A stretch of DNA of 64,000 bases from Magnolia sinica (GCF_029962835.1 NC_080588.1:13348001-13412000); one strand, 5' to 3'; positions 1-13,339 are shown, counted from the stretch's first letter. Numbers and translations: made by a program. Notes: generated by a model not told the origin, from the letters alone.

Positions 1-150
1 ATTCAGCAGGGCAAACTAGACAATCAGCGGGGAAAACATAAAATTAACTGGGCAAGTTAGAAAGTCAGCGGGGCAAGCTAGAAAATTAGCGGGGCAAGCA
101 TGAAATTGAGCGGGGTAAACTAGAAATTCAGTGGGGCAAACTGGAAAATC
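1..150. repeat. Tandem repeat, about 25-bp unit
   Basis: About six diverged units of the type 'tcagcggggcaaactagaaa' lie head to tail from the window edge to about 150. Units differ by a few bases (caagct, caagca, caaact). The array may extend to the left of the window. No coding potential is seen. Confidence 0.8.
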
Positions 151-221
151 ATTATGACCACTGTTTCCCGTGGTATGGTCCACTTGATCTTTTGATATGC
201 TTCAATTTGGGGCCCAACGCC

Positions 222-262
222 TTTTATACACACACACATACACACACACACGCGCGCGCGCG
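222..262. repeat. (CA)n/(CG)n microsatellite
   Basis: A run of alternating CA passes directly into CG repeats, just outside the left end of the TIR element at 306. Any open frame across it is a by-product of the repeat. Confidence 0.9.
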
Positions 263-305
263 GGCATGCATGCACATGTGTCGTGTGTATATTTACGTGT
301 GTGTG

Positions 306-851
306 GGAAAAGGTTTTATATGGTCGAGCTCATGTGAACTACCCATGAGGTCGAGCTGTGTGGGCCCTATCATGAAGTATGTCAAACATCCACCCCATCA
401 GTCAGATGCACCATTACATGGTGGGCCTAGAGCTTAAAAATCAAGTTAATTTGTGACTTTTGTAGGCCACACCACGTACAAAACTTGAGAGGGGTTACCT
501 TCTATTAAAACATTCATATTTATTTTTTGGGCCCATCGAGATGTGTTTCACAAATCCAGCCCATCCATAATGTGTGTCCCACTTGGATGAGGGGTCGACC
601 AAGTTTCGGACACATCCAAATTTCAGGTGGGCCCCACCAAATAATTTTATATGTTTTAGGCATGTCTTTACATGATTTTAGATGGTATGGCCCACCTGAG
701 TTCCGTATACGGCTGATTTTTCTGCTATCCCATAATTTAAAGGGGACCCATCAAGTTCACGGTGTTGATGTTCGACATACATCATGGTGGGGCCCACACA
801 GCTTGACCTCATGGGGAGTTCCCATGAGCTCGACCGTATAGAACCTTTTCC
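306..851. mobile_element. MULE-like non-autonomous TIR element (about 546 bp)
   Basis: The left end (GGAAAAGGTTTTATATGG at 306) and the reverse complement of the right end (GGAAAAGGTTCTATACGG, ending at 851) match, and the match continues for about 90 bp with few differences, through 'gtcgagctcatg' and 'gtgtgggccc'. No transposase is present. Length and long TIRs suit a MULE-type MITE. No clear 9-bp duplication is visible: the left flank is a GT-rich microsatellite. The right half of this sequence is also recognisable at about 7850-8000 and 62450-62700, inside copies of the long non-coding LTR-like family. Confidence 0.7.
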
Positions 852-2071
852 TCTAGTACAAAAATAAAAATGGAACTACATATATTAAATGTGGGCCCAA
901 CTGAGTTTAAAATATACCTGTGCTGCGTGCTTTCTTCACTCTACCGACCATTTTCAGAAGAAGACAAAATGCGATTGAGGGGGGCCCACAAAAAGAGTTT
1001 TTTGGGGTCTCGCTGTAGGAAACGCAATGAGGAAAGGGGGTGAAAGCATTGGTGGAAAGGGAGAGGAAAAGCGAGCAGTGGAAATGGGAGAGGAAAAGCC
1101 ACAGCCGTGAAAGGAGGGGTATTTTCATCCTGAAATTCTGACTCCGTACAAGGAGGTCCAAGTGCGTATTCTAAGTTTTTAGTGCTTCATAAAAACAGCT
1201 GGATAAAAGGTGGGGTCCACAGTCGTAAATTTCTCCATGGATGGTACTACAAGCGTGACCCCATAACCTAACGAACGGACGACATGAATTTTGTAAAGTA
1301 GTTATTAATGCAAACCAAATCATGGGTACAATTAATAGGTGCCCTCATGGTTAAATTTTAAATATAAATGACCAGTGCACTAAGGGCAGTACAGGTTACA
1401 GTACTCCTAGTTCCATCGCAGCCCTTTGATGATACAATCAATTGATCTAAGCCGTACATTAGGTTTGGCAGAGATTTCATGGGCCTTTTTTTTTTAAATT
1501 TTCTCCACACACGCACACACACCCCCAACGCACTCATGCCGTAGTGGGCTAGCACATGAAAATCACACATATCAGACGGTTCTAACCATCCGATCATTAG
1601 CTGATAAAAGTGGATTATTGAGATCGCTTATGGAAATGTAGGCCTAATAAACAATTTGAGCCATCCGTCTCCTGGGGCCATCATGCATTGCTTATGGCTC
1701 CAAAGAGTCGCATATACAGAGAGCACTAACGATGTTCCGATAATCCTAACCATCCGATCCACGGGTTTTGAAAATGGATGGCTATAAAGTAGAAAACCCA
1801 TCTTATGATGGATAAAATCAGCCCATTGGAGTGATGTTTTACATTGTAGTCCATGAAATATATGTACAACCAAACATGTATCGCTCTACTGGAGTTCCCT
1901 GGTAAATAGATACGTTTTTTTTTTCCCCTATGTATCAGTTATTGGCACAGGACATTCAAAGAATATCAGATGTATCGTGAGCATTGAAATGGTCAAGGTA
2001 TAAAGTATCAATTGAAACTGCACGTGTACATACTTGTATCATTCGTGATGATACGGATCAATACGAGACTC
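852..2071. other. Unassigned intergenic DNA
   Basis: No recognisable gene or element ends. The short open frames here have no domain similarity that I recognise. It ends at the TG of the copia LTR at 2072. Confidence 0.5.
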
Positions 2072-2792
2072 TGTTGGGGGATCACAGAAGCACATAGAGT
2101 AGAATGAAAAGGAGTAATTCAATCGCACCAAGCAAACATAAAGTGAACATAATGATTTTAATGTGGAAAAACTCCTTCGGGAAAAAAAAAATCATTGGCA
2201 TAAAGCGACAGATGATCACTATGAAAGCAAAAATTGTAAAGGAAGAGAGCTTACCTGAATCGAACAATCTCAACTCAATTCATTACACCCTTGAAACCCC
2301 TTGGACGATTTAGAAACCCTAGAACTTACTCCCAATCCCATTTACACCCATATTTATAAGCCATGGAAGAATTTCAAATGAAATCGGAAACAAATCCTGC
2401 AAAACTCGTAACTCTATGAAATTCTATGCAGAATCTGTCGATGGCATCGATTAGTCTTTATGTTACCGAAACTAATCATTTGATGGCATCAAAGCCATAT
2501 TGATGGCATCGAACGAACACCTGAACTGTCTAGAGACAAAACATGATTTTTTGGAAATTCTCGATTGCATCGAGCTATGTTCGATGACATTGAACATTTT
2601 CTTCGATGTCATCGAACACCCTCCAATGACATCAAAAAGACACCCTGATAGTCCAGTAATCAACTCAAGAAAATTTGAAAAATCTTGATGGGATCGATTA
2701 CTGTTCGATACCATCAAAGGTGGCATCAAACAGATTGTCCATGGCATCGATATGCCCTATTTCTGACAAGATTTAAGACATAAAAAACAACA
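2072..2792 (-). mobile_element. 3' LTR of a minus-strand Ty1/copia remnant (721 bp)
   Basis: On the minus strand the LTR begins TGTTGTTTTTTATG at 2792, directly after a purine-rich tract (gatatggtggagat), and ends CA at 2072. It follows the end of the RNase H frame (2900-3360), as expected for a 3' LTR. It contains a TATAAATA box and about ten 'GATGGCATCGA'-like imperfect palindromes between 2440 and 2760. The 5' LTR and gag are missing from the window. Confidence 0.75.
2351..2358 (-). promoter_or_regulatory. TATA box in copia LTR
   Basis: On the minus strand this reads TATAAATA, inside the LTR and on the coding strand of the element, downstream of the palindromic repeats. It is the probable core promoter for the retrotransposon RNA. 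Confidence 0.5.
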
Positions 2793-2899
2793 ATCTCCAC
2801 CATATCTTCAATCATCAAATGTACAGCTACTTGTCTTCTTCTCTTATCTCTCCCTTGTATCATAGCTCAATCAACGCTTCTCGTGCACACTTTGTCTTG

Positions 2900-3929
2900 T
2901 TTTTATGCCATCGCCAAACCTAGAGAAGTCACACAAAACTTGAACTTCTCTATAGGAACCACCTTAGTGAGTATGTCTGCCGGATTCATGCTAGTGTGAA
3001 TCATTTCCAAAGTCACGCATTCTTCATCTAGCACATGTCAGATAGAATGGTGACAAACATCAATGTGTTTAGTACGTGAATGATAAACAGAGTTTTTAAC
3101 TAAATTGATAGAGCTCTCGCGATCACAATTAACTGGCACGACCTCCTGCTGAAGCCCTAATTGATTTATCATGCATATCAACCAAACGCCTTCTTTGAAT
3201 GCTTCAATCACTGCCATATATTTTGCTTCTATTGTGGAAAGAGCCACCATATATTGAAGCTTCGACATCCAACTGATTGCCCCACCCGCTAGTACAAACG
3301 AGAAACCTGAAGTTGACTTCCTGGAATCCACATTGCCTACGTAATTTGAATCCATATATCCAACAAACTTTGCTTATGTTTTCTCAAAAGTTAAGACATA
3401 GTCTTTTGCACTTCGAATATATCGAAGTAGTCATTTCACCGATTCCTAATGTTGCTTGTCGGGTTTGACATATATTTGCTCACAACACTAACTGCCAGTG
3501 AAAGATTTGGTCTTATATAGACCATGGTGTACATTAAAATGCCAACATCATTTGAATAAGGCACACGAGACATATCCTGTTTTTCCTCATTTGATTTAAG
3601 ACATTATTCAAATGAAAGCTTGAAGCAAAATGCATGGGAAACGCTCACCAGCTTTGCCTTGTCCATCCTATATTTGATCAATACCTTCTCAAGGTATTTT
3701 GTATGTGATAACCAAAGCCTGCTCCTCTTCCTTTATTTATGAATATCTATGCCAATAACCCTTTTTGCAGCCCACAGATCTTTCATCTCGAATGTTCCTG
3801 ATAACTGAGTCTTCAGTATGTTGATTTCAGACATATCATGACTGGCGATCAACATATCATTAACATACAATAATAGGATAATGAACTTGCTATCACTTAG
3901 TGCCTTGTAATAGACATAGTGATCATATT
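2900..3929 (-). pseudogene. Ty1/copia pol remnant: end of RT plus RNase H
   Basis: Minus-strand translation gives the copia RT palm motif as YVND in place of YVDD (about 3860), then a broken stretch, then a typical copia RNase H (DSRKSTSGFSFVLAGGAISW at about 3310-3250 and STIEAKYMA). The C-terminal 'PADILTK' box lies near 2960, just before the LTR. Several stops and frame changes make it a pseudogene. Its N-terminal half lies at 9567-10085, because the element at 3930-9561 inserted into the RT codons. The second Asp of YVDD is kept, the first is Asn. Confidence 0.85.
3925..3929. other. Target-site duplication ATATT (left copy)
   Basis: ATATT precedes the TG at 3930 and is repeated exactly at 9562-9566 after the CA at 9561. 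Removing the insertion plus one copy restores the copia RT reading order. Confidence 0.85.
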
Positions 3930-6900
3930 TGTCACTCCCCAAACTCAGAAACTGGGTTAAAAAAATTCTCAATCGCCTAATCCGTTGTCGACAGCCTCCA
4001 TAGCACCCTATTCTCGGCTCCCAGTGCCTATACGTCCGTTTCCAATCTTGGGATCTTACAAAGAGGATTTTTAATATGAATTTGTCTCGTAAGAAGCATA
4101 ACCACAAGTATACTCAAATCACAAGAACAACATCATCATCACATATCTACTAATATAATCATTTAAGTGCAATACTGAAAGGGAAAAATACATACATATA
4201 ATAAAATCTTCACATGGCTCGGCTGTACGCTGCTGCTCCTACTCAGCTACGACTACATTCTAGCGTCACCTGCACGCATCTATCGTGCATAAGCTTATAA
4301 AAAGCTTAGAGGGTAGTGTAAGTATGTGAGTAGTATATGTGTGCTCAGAATGTAATATCAGAGTAAACAGAAATACTGGTGAGTTCATAAATCATACAAT
4401 ATCAGAGTAAGCGGAAATATTAGCAAGTCCATAAAATATCATCAATCTCATCTAGCATATGCGACAAAAAGACATAGTAAGACAATGTCATATACTGAAA
4501 AAGTAATGTAGGTCAACTGTGCAATGTGGAGACATAATGAGCCAAATATTAGATACCGAGGATGCAACACAATATGCAATTCGGAAGAGCTATGAATATC
4601 GTCAGCCTCATATAGGTCATGTAGATGCAGAAACATAACAACCCAAAATGTCATATGCCACGGATGTAATGCAATATGTGGTACGAATGAAAAGATCAAG
4701 CTAGTGCGTGAAGTCGGGATGATAGTACGTAGTATCGCAGGCTATGGGATCCATCACAAGGGACTTCTATCCAAACCAGTCTCATACTTAAATTTGGATG
4801 GTCAGACTCAATGTGATAGACTCCTGATCTCAGGTTAGTCGCGCGCCCCAACAGAAATCCTGACCATTGCGAAGGTACATATAACAATTAGTTGCACATC
4901 ACCAGCCTGAGTAGATAGTGAATGAATAAATGAATGAATATAATGCTGAGTATGCAACTCCTGCTCCATAAATCAGTACTGTACATCTCTGGGATCATCA
5001 CCTGGGTCTAGTACACTATACGCCAGCTTGCCGCCCCATCAAGTGAACAATACAACTGGGTAAGTGGAAGAGACCTCACTACCCGCTACCAATATCGGCC
5101 CGGCTCGTCGATAGTGGACCCATTTAAGAGCTGGTCAGACTCAGCCTAGCTATGCCTACTCCCTCAGGTGGGTAAGGCCACACCCCCTCCCAACCGACCA
5201 CAACACAGTGGGAGACGCGGCCTACTGGTATACGGCCCTCATGCGCTCATATATATCCACTCGGTTTTGATGTTGGGGCGTCCTCTGGTACCAAGAGAGT
5301 TTAGAGATTTTCACCCAGGGCCATCTATGACAGCCTAATGCTAATAACATATTTTCAGTGTCCTATCTGATCATCCACGATATGCCTGTGGAGGCTACGG
5401 CCCTGATGTCGCTAGGGCGTATAGTAATCACAACATACAATGCAAGATGCATGAGTCATACAATCCAGTCATGCATCAATCCTGTGCATACCGTGTACTC
5501 ATGTGAGATAATCTCCATCTATCAGGGAGTCTCATAACAACCTGCCCAGTAAGATATGCAATGGTCAACCATATCTCATAACTAACATGCAGATGATGCG
5601 TATGGGCATGTATCATGATGCTATGCTCTCACATACTCATAATCGGTATCAATAACTGGTATCGAAAATTGACCCCGACAATGTGGACATTTAACCAACA
5701 TTGCCTTCAAGGAATGAACCACATAGATCCTAACATATAGTGGACCCATGACCTCACATAAGGGCCAAATATACAACACCATGGGCCTCACTCAAGAGCT
5801 TAATACATGTCACGATGGGCCTTTCACATGGGCCTAACATACATTACAATGGGCTTTATCGCCTGACCCTCAATGCATCACAATGGGCCTCATATACATC
5901 ACATTAGGCCTTGACAATCAGCCTCGATATCTGGCCTTGACAATTGGAATCGGTCAATCGGAATCGGCCTTGATACTCGGTCTCGACAATCTGAATTGAC
6001 ATATACAATTGACCTCGACAATCAGAATTGGCTTATACAATTGGCCTCGACAAATCTGAATCGGCCTATATAATCAGAATCAGCTTCGACCTCAATAATC
6101 GGCCTTGACAATCGGAATCGGTATAGGCCTCAACATTCAGAATCGATATCGGCCTAATAAAGGGCCTATGGGAAGGTCACAATGTGGACATTTAACCATC
6201 CTTGCCCATCAATGTGGACGTTTAACCAACATTGCTCCCAATGGGTGGCCCACATAGGGCCAAACATATAGTGGGCCCATGGCCTCTCATAAGGGCCTCA
6301 CATACAATTACAATGAGTCACATACAATCTCGATGGTCCTTACACAAGGGCCTAATATACATTACCATGGGCCTCATCATATGGACCGAAAATATATCAC
6401 AATAGGCCACATCCCATGGGCCTCGAATACATCATAATGGGCCACACCACCTGGGCCTCAAATACATCAGAATGAGCCTCTACTCATGGGCCCCAAATAT
6501 ATCACAATGGGCCTAACACACATCACTATGGGCCGCTCATAGGGGCACATCACTATGAGTTGCTCACATGGGCCCAATACACAACATTATGGGCTGCATC
6601 AATGGGCCGTGCCAATGAACCTCGTATGCAACACATCAAGGTGGGCCTTGGACATATCAAATGGGCCCCAATAAATGGACGGTGCACCTGCTATACACAC
6701 ATTAAGGTGGGCCGCATAAGTGGACGGCATAGATGAAATGCGTAAAACATGGTAGGCCCTGCGAATACACAGTAGGTGGGCCCATCGTCCAGCAAGCTGG
6801 ATGGTGCAGGTCAAACATATACATCACAGTTGGCCCCACAACATGTCTAGATGGACAATGCTGAAATACAATACATACATTAAGATGGGTCCGACCCCAA

Positions 6901-9561
6901 AAAAGAAATGGACGGCGTGAATATACATGAGGTGGGTTACCACCGTCCTGGGGTAGATGGATAGATAGTCAAAGTGGAGTCCACCGTCCAACAAGCTGGA
7001 CGGACAATGGATATAGAATATATACACTAAGGTGGGTCCCATTTATTGGGGATGGATGGTACGAATTTACATCATATGGAACCCACATCCCAGCCCATGT
7101 ATAACATGGGAAAGACACATACATCAGGGAGTCCCACGTGGATGGGGTCTACATCCCAGCAGGTGGACGGACGGTTGGGACAAAACACATAAATCATGGT
7201 GGTTCTAAGGGCGTCCATTTGATGGACGGACTGGATATACAACCCATAGGTAAGGTGGGTCCCACCAATTGGACAGTGTGGATATGAAACACATACATAA
7301 TGGGCACCACCATTCACTGTTGGATGGTGTGCATACAAAACATACATCATGGTAGGGTCCACATGGGTGGACGCTCCAACTAAAAAATAGATGGACGGCA
7401 TGGAATGGGACCCACAGAACTTGTTGACCTCACAACAACTGCCAGCTGCATGGGTCCCACAGAACTTATTGACATCACTACAACAGCTGTATAGCTGGAG
7501 TGATGTACGCCAGCCGTCCCACTTCACAAGGTGGGTCCACACGTGGGACGGTGTGGGTAAAATAATTTCATCAGTGGTTCCCACGTGGGGCCCACCATAA
7601 CGTGTATTTTCCATCCCATCTGTACATAAGGTCACAGGGACCTGGACTAAAAGGAAAAATGAATTTCACATAGGTCCAGAACTTCTATGGCCCAAAAAGG
7701 GTTTCAATGGTGGACGTTCAATCTCCACTGATTTCTGCAGTGGTCCACCTGATAGATAGAGTGGATAGAAAATACATCAATGGTGGGTCCCACCATCCAA
7801 CAATCTAGATGGTGTGGATAAGACCCAAACATCACAGTGGCCCTCACAGCAAGTGTTTTTATATGTTAAGCATGTCTTTACATGATTTAAGATGGTGTGG
7901 GCCACCTAAGTGCCGTGAACAGTTGATTTTTGGGGTGACCCACTGATTAAAGGGGACCCATCAAATGCACGGTGTTGATGTTCAACACGCATCAAGGTGG
8001 GGCCTATAGTGGGGCGCACAGACCTTACGTCCAACTAAGGAGCGGACGCTACTTGCTGCAATGTCCTCTGGACGCTGACAGCAACAGCGTCTGCTGTTGA
8101 TTTTTTTTAATGTTTTTCAAAGGAATTTCATAAGTGGGGTCCACATCAGGGCAATCCAACCCGTCCACTGGATTCCCGGGCTCGAGATAGGTCTAGTGAG
8201 CCCAATATTAGGTATGTTTTGATGCACAGAAACATTACAGCGAGCCCTAATGATTTTAACACTACATAACACTATTTTTCTACATTATGGCCCACCAGAG
8301 ATTCAGATTAGTTTCATTTTTCGGTTCAACGCCTAAAATGAGTAGGGAAAAAGGGTGGGCAATGTGGATCGGATACATACATCAAGGTGAGGTTCACATC
8401 TAGTGGACTTGGATGGCATGGACGAATCACTTTCATCAACGGGTTCCATCGTCCATGACTGGACGTTGGACGGGGTGGATATTCACATACATTACGTGGT
8501 CTCCACCGTCCCTTGCTGGACGGTGGACGATATGGACAAAATGCATACATCAAGTGGGGTCTGCGTGAGATGTGGCCCACTTGATATGAATCAAGCTGAT
8601 ATTTATATATCCCTTCATCAGTTTCTGTCCAAAATGGACGGCTAGGGTGGGCTGTCCTTTAGACGTCAAGAAGGTGGGCCTAACATTTGGATGGCATGGA
8701 TATAATGCACACTCATAATGGGGTGTATTAGGTTGGGCCACACACATCAAGGGAGAGTGAGAGAAAGAGAGAGAGAGAGAGAGTTGACGAGCAGTGATTG
8801 ATGGACCCCGCCACTATGGGTCCCTCTATAATACAAAGCATACATCAGGATGAGTCCCACCATATGTGGGCCTCAAATTACAAAAAAAATCAAATCATAA
8901 ATTCACCCACCTTTCTTTCTTCTTCCTCCCTAGTGCTCCAAGGCTCCTAAGAAGCTCCTTCAATGGTGGAGATGTTGATCTAAGGGTTGGATGGTGAGGA
9001 TTGAGGGGGTTAGGAAGTGGGCCACACCTAGCTCTCTCTTGGAAGGCTTGGTCATTGGATCTCTCCTTGGGTTGCTTGGAATGAGAGAGAAATGAGAGAG
9101 AGGGGTGATGGATTGATAAGGGATGGGTGAGAGGTGATGGGGAGTGATGGGTGTGTAAGAGATGGGATGGAAAGGTATGGGTATTGTTGACTTTGGAAAG
9201 AAAGGTATGGGTTGATGGGAAGTGTACTTAACTTGATTGTGTACTTGTGTATTGATTGATGGGATTGATGTGATTGTGTGATGTTCTATTGGGTTTGCAA
9301 TTGAACGGCGTTTTTCCTTGAACTGAACGCGGGCCCACATTTCCTGGCCTGGGTATCGCATCGGTTCGCAAGATACGGTATCGGAACCGCGGCGACGGCG
9401 TGGTCGCTCTGGTACAAGTCTCAGGTCGAGCCGAATCTGAAATACAAGACACGACTTAAGATCACGCGTAAACGCCGATAACAGATCGCGGGTCACCGAA
9501 ATTCAACTGGGAGGACTGCGGAGGCTTATGGAATGGTACGGAATAGGATACGGGTCTTACA
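3930..9561 (+). mobile_element. 5.63-kb coding-free TG...CA element, probable solo giant LTR
   Basis: It starts TGTCACTCCCC and ends GGGTCTTACA, flanked by a 5-bp ATATT duplication, and sits inside the copia RT. These are LTR-retrotransposon hallmarks, yet I see no internal repeat of the ends, primer site or protein domain, so a solo LTR of a long-LTR family or a LARD-like element is likeliest. Content: a unique 5' part (3930-5700), short 'natcggcctcgataat' tandem-like repeats (about 5900-6160), a long run of ggcccaca/catcacaatgggcc modules (6200-8700), a GA tract near 8770 and a GC-rich 3' end (9300-9560). Related copies lie at 10086-13339, 13340-14401, 14402-17907, and on the minus strand at 49896-51439 plus 62439-64000. 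Confidence 0.75.
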
Positions 9562-9566
9562 ATATT
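9562..9566. other. Target-site duplication ATATT (right copy)
   Basis: Exact partner of 3925-3929. Confidence 0.85.
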
Positions 9567-10085
9567 CACTCCTAGTAAATTTTTAACTCAAAATGAAAAA
9601 AATAAAATTTTATACTACTGCTTAGGCAACTGTTTTAGGCCGTACAAGGACTTCATTAACCTACAAACCTTGTTTTCTACCCATTTAACTTTGTAGCCCT
9701 CTGGTTACTTCATGTAAATCTGCTCTTCCAACTCCCTGTGAAGGAATGCAGTCTTCACATCCATCTGCTACAGCTCAAGATTGTATTGGGCAATTAGAGC
9801 CAACATGAATACGATAGACACCTGCTTAACCATTGGTCTGAATATCTTTGTGAAGTTGATTCCTTCTCTCTGGGTATAACCTTTCACTATCAGCCTTGCT
9901 TTGTATCTATCATGTTTTCTTTTGAATAACCACTTGCATCCAATCGTTTTTCGATGCACTGAAAGATCCACCAGCTCGCAGGTGTTATTCTGTGCAAGAA
10001 GTCCATCTCATCATCCATTGATGCCTTCTACTTTTATGCATCTAACTCATCGTGCATAAGAGGGGAAACTCCATCCCTCTGGGAA
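9567..10085 (-). pseudogene. Ty1/copia pol remnant: N-terminal RT (copy A)
   Basis: The minus-strand translation reads copia RT fingers/palm: IGCKWLFKRK, YKARLIVKGYTQREGINF, then MDVKTAFLH and SLYGLKQ, with stops. It is colinear with the pol remnant at 2900-3929 and is its upstream half, split by the element at 3930-9561. Homology to copia fades near 10085, where non-coding LTR-like sequence starts, so the rest of pol and gag have been lost. The segment of about 290 bp at 9760-10050 is nearly identical to the inverted copy at 17908-18205. Confidence 0.85.
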
Positions 10086-12825
10086 ACTATCACATCTACC
10101 CAATGACCACGCACAGTGCAATCAAATCATGCAATGATGCATATGGGTCATGAGGATGAACTAGGTGTGTCATACAATGATGATGTCGTAGTATACGCCT
10201 CCTTTCCAAGGAGGGACTAAGTCTAGGTACTCTAAGGAGTCATCCTCTAGTGGGGGTCCAATAGTTTGGGGTAGCCCACAAGGCTAAGGAGAACAATAAC
10301 ATAGGCCTAAAATAGATGAACGGTCCTAGCAAGGGTCTATAATGGGCCTTTAACCACCCATAGAAACCCATGGGCCTACCTTAGAGCCACCAATGTGGAC
10401 ATCCAACCACAACTGGTCCCCAAGAGGTGGTCTATCTCTAATTAATCGCGGATCAAGGCCCAAGGCCTATTCCAATACATGGGTCTAGTGAGCAACACAC
10501 ATAGGCCAACCCATAAGCAATATCATGGGCCCATACATAAGGTTTGGGCCTAAACATAAGGGTCATTAGTCCACATATTGTGGCGGGCCTAGTGGGCATC
10601 CCATTACTCAAACCACATGTGCAATTCTCATGTGTAAGTCAAGTGAGTTGGGCCTACAACCGGGCCTAAGTATAAAGTTGATTTGGTGGGTGACCAAGGG
10701 CCTAACCACTTGTGAAATCCGGCCCATAAACCCAACACAATAATATGGTAAAAATGGCTCAAGGGTCCAAATGGCCTAAGGAGTCCAACAACTAGTTACA
10801 TTTATGGACCCATTAAAAAATCCAACTATGGTGGGCCTAAAAGATGCACTAATTAAGCCCAAGAATTAGGGTATTTAAAGCATGATTTATTCCTTCTAAG
10901 TACTCACAATGTAGTGGGCCCCACTCCTCAAAATTTTAGCCCACAGGCCAACATTATTATAACATATTGCTGAATTTTCATTTATTTATTTATTTTTTAC
11001 CCAATGGTTTATGGGCCTGTTGGAGCCCAGAAAATGGTCCATTTGATTAGGACATCAGTCCAAGTGGTCCAGCCATCAAGTCAGAGGGCCCCACCACATA
11101 AGATCACATCATATTACTCAGGGAAATAGGTGGGCCACACCACTAGACCAAAGTCCAACAGGCAGTCCACATGGGGCATCCCACATGGGCCTGGGCATCC
11201 CAATGGGCCGGACGCCCAGCCCATGCACTAGTTAAAAGGTGGTCCCCACCTTGGGTTCCCTATGCTAAGGTGGGCCATACTCAAATGGGCCACACAATGG
11301 ATGGCTATGGAGATAAAACACACATCATGGTGGGCCACAGACTGGGGTGGACGGCCAGCCCATGCTGGACGTCCCAACCATGGGCGTCCAGCCATGCAGG
11401 CTGGTCCAGCCCTTGCCATAAATTGCACAGTGGCCCGTTGGGCTTGAAAATTGGTAAGTGGGTCCCATCATGGGTGCGACACCTCCAGGTAAAATTTTAT
11501 ATTTTTCTGAGTTTGGAAACTATTTTTATGATTTAATAGAAAACTATCTGTCCAGAAATCTGGTTATAGCAGAATTCTGGCTATCCCTGCTTTGAGCACC
11601 CAATGGGGTGGGCCCAAGGTCTCCAAAAATTGGGAAAAATTAATCTTAACCTCTCCACATATGTATACTATAAGGTAGGGTCTACCAAAGTGGCCCACCA
11701 ATACAAAAACTATTTTATATTTTAAGATTTTCAAACTGAAATGTTGCTGGACAATCTAGAAAATCTGGACTGTCCATCCCACTTAGGCCACTCCTTTGGG
11801 ACCTCAATCAAGGTCAGATAGAGCTGAAATTTTGGGAACATCAAGGTGGGGTCCCCATATTCAAGAAAAGTATATTTGAGTGGTAGGAAAGGTCCCACAA
11901 TCAGTCCCAAAATCTAGTCCAAAAATAACCAGAAACTGTCTAGAGGATTTCTGGACAGCAACATATACATGGAATAAACTAAGTATATAAGCCAAATTAA
12001 AAGGAAATTAGTATTATGGTCCACCTTAGTGGGTCTCACAAATATCCAGGCCATATTCCCATCCCAAAAATATGTTGTATGCATCACATGTGGCGCAAAA
12101 GGGGCACCAACGTCCCTAGTGTGGACTGTAATGGACGTCCACTATGTTTGGACGGTTTGGATGTTGCAAGGCCTCTAAGTGGGCCACATACCTTAGAAAT
12201 CAGATAATGAGGATGGGGAGAAGAAGAAAAGGCAAGAAGGAATCAAGATCCGGCCACAAGAGAGGGTCTCCGCCACCATTAAGGCCCTCCCTTCATCACA
12301 ACATTTACATCTTCCACTATATTCATTTACAATGTACATCATAGGCATGCATGCAATAAAAATTCAAATCTAAGGTGGAGATGCCATCCCCACCAAGGTC
12401 TAGGGTCTAGATGACCCCACAAGAAGACGGATTAAAATAAAAAGCCATGATAGGGTTCATGGAGAATGGCCTCATCCATGGAATCATGCATGTAAGGAAG
12501 ATGGGCCATTGGCCTCATCCATGGAGACTTAGGGACCTCCACCATCATTTGGTGGGCCCCAAAAGTTCCTCAAAGAGGAAATGAAGATGTCTAAGAAAGG
12601 AAGAAAGGAATCCTAAGCTAAAGAACACCCACCTAGAAATCAACCTTGAAAGTTATATCACATTCATCAAGAGAGTCCAAGAAACATGAATAAATGGTTG
12701 AGATGAGATGAGAAGCGATAGATGGAGAGATATTTAGGAGAGAATGTGCTGGAAATTTTGGGGGAGAAGGGGACGTTGGAGGGTTGCTAGGGAGAGGAGA
12801 GAAGAAAGAGTAGAGAGAAATGAGA

Positions 12826-12918
<93 letters not shown>

Positions 12919-13339
12919 CTTTTTAAGCTATGTCATGATTACTTCTCTTACCTAGGGTAGAGAAAGTAATTATGAGGGCCTATGGTGATACAAACAATGC
13001 TTAGGTAGTAGGATTTTTTTAAAAAATCTAGCCTAGGCACCATAATTGCATGGGAGAATGTGCGGGTGGGGCCCACCACACACAGATTAAGGGTCCATAT
13101 TGAACGTTACCCATAACGTGAGATGTACACGTCAGATTTATGCACGAGACGTGGCATTGGAATTGCGACGTCGATGCGGACATAATGGCATAGGTTTTGA
13201 CTCGATCCGAGTCAGGTCGACGTGATAGAACTTGAGGATGAACACAAACACTATCCGCAGGTCACGGGTCACCGGAATTCGACCGATAGGACCGCATGAC
13301 CTAAAGAAATAGCATGCACACCTGGGTTAGTGTCTTACA
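10086..13339 (+). mobile_element. 3' part of a diverged long non-coding LTR-like element
   Basis: Ends GTGTCTTACA at 13339 and shares the terminal architecture of the element ending at 9561: a 'gcgggtcaccgaaattc'-type block, a long GA tract, and dense 'gtgggcc' modules. No coding domain is seen; the frames over 11171-11536 and 12744-12926 are repeat artefacts. Its 5' end is missing: it abuts the copia RT fragment at about 10085. Confidence 0.55.
12830..12919. repeat. (GA)n microsatellite
   Basis: About 90 bp of nearly perfect GA. The same position in the sister element carries a shorter GA tract near 8770. Confidence 0.95.

Noticed and set aside
192..437. Open frame of Thr-His repeats
   Set aside because: Produced by the CA/CG microsatellite; no protein-like remainder.
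7072..7635. Long minus-strand frame of 187 codons
   Set aside because: Lies across ggcccac modules of the non-coding LTR-like element; His/Pro/Cys-rich composition follows the repeats, and the frame is not kept in sister copies.
8960..9496. 178-codon minus-strand frame rich in Ser/Pro/Ile
   Set aside because: Falls in the 3' part of the LTR-like element. The equivalent region at 14138-14414 and 50014-50484 is open in different frames with no conserved protein.
12744..12926. Arg-Glu repeat frame
   Set aside because: Translation of the GA microsatellite.
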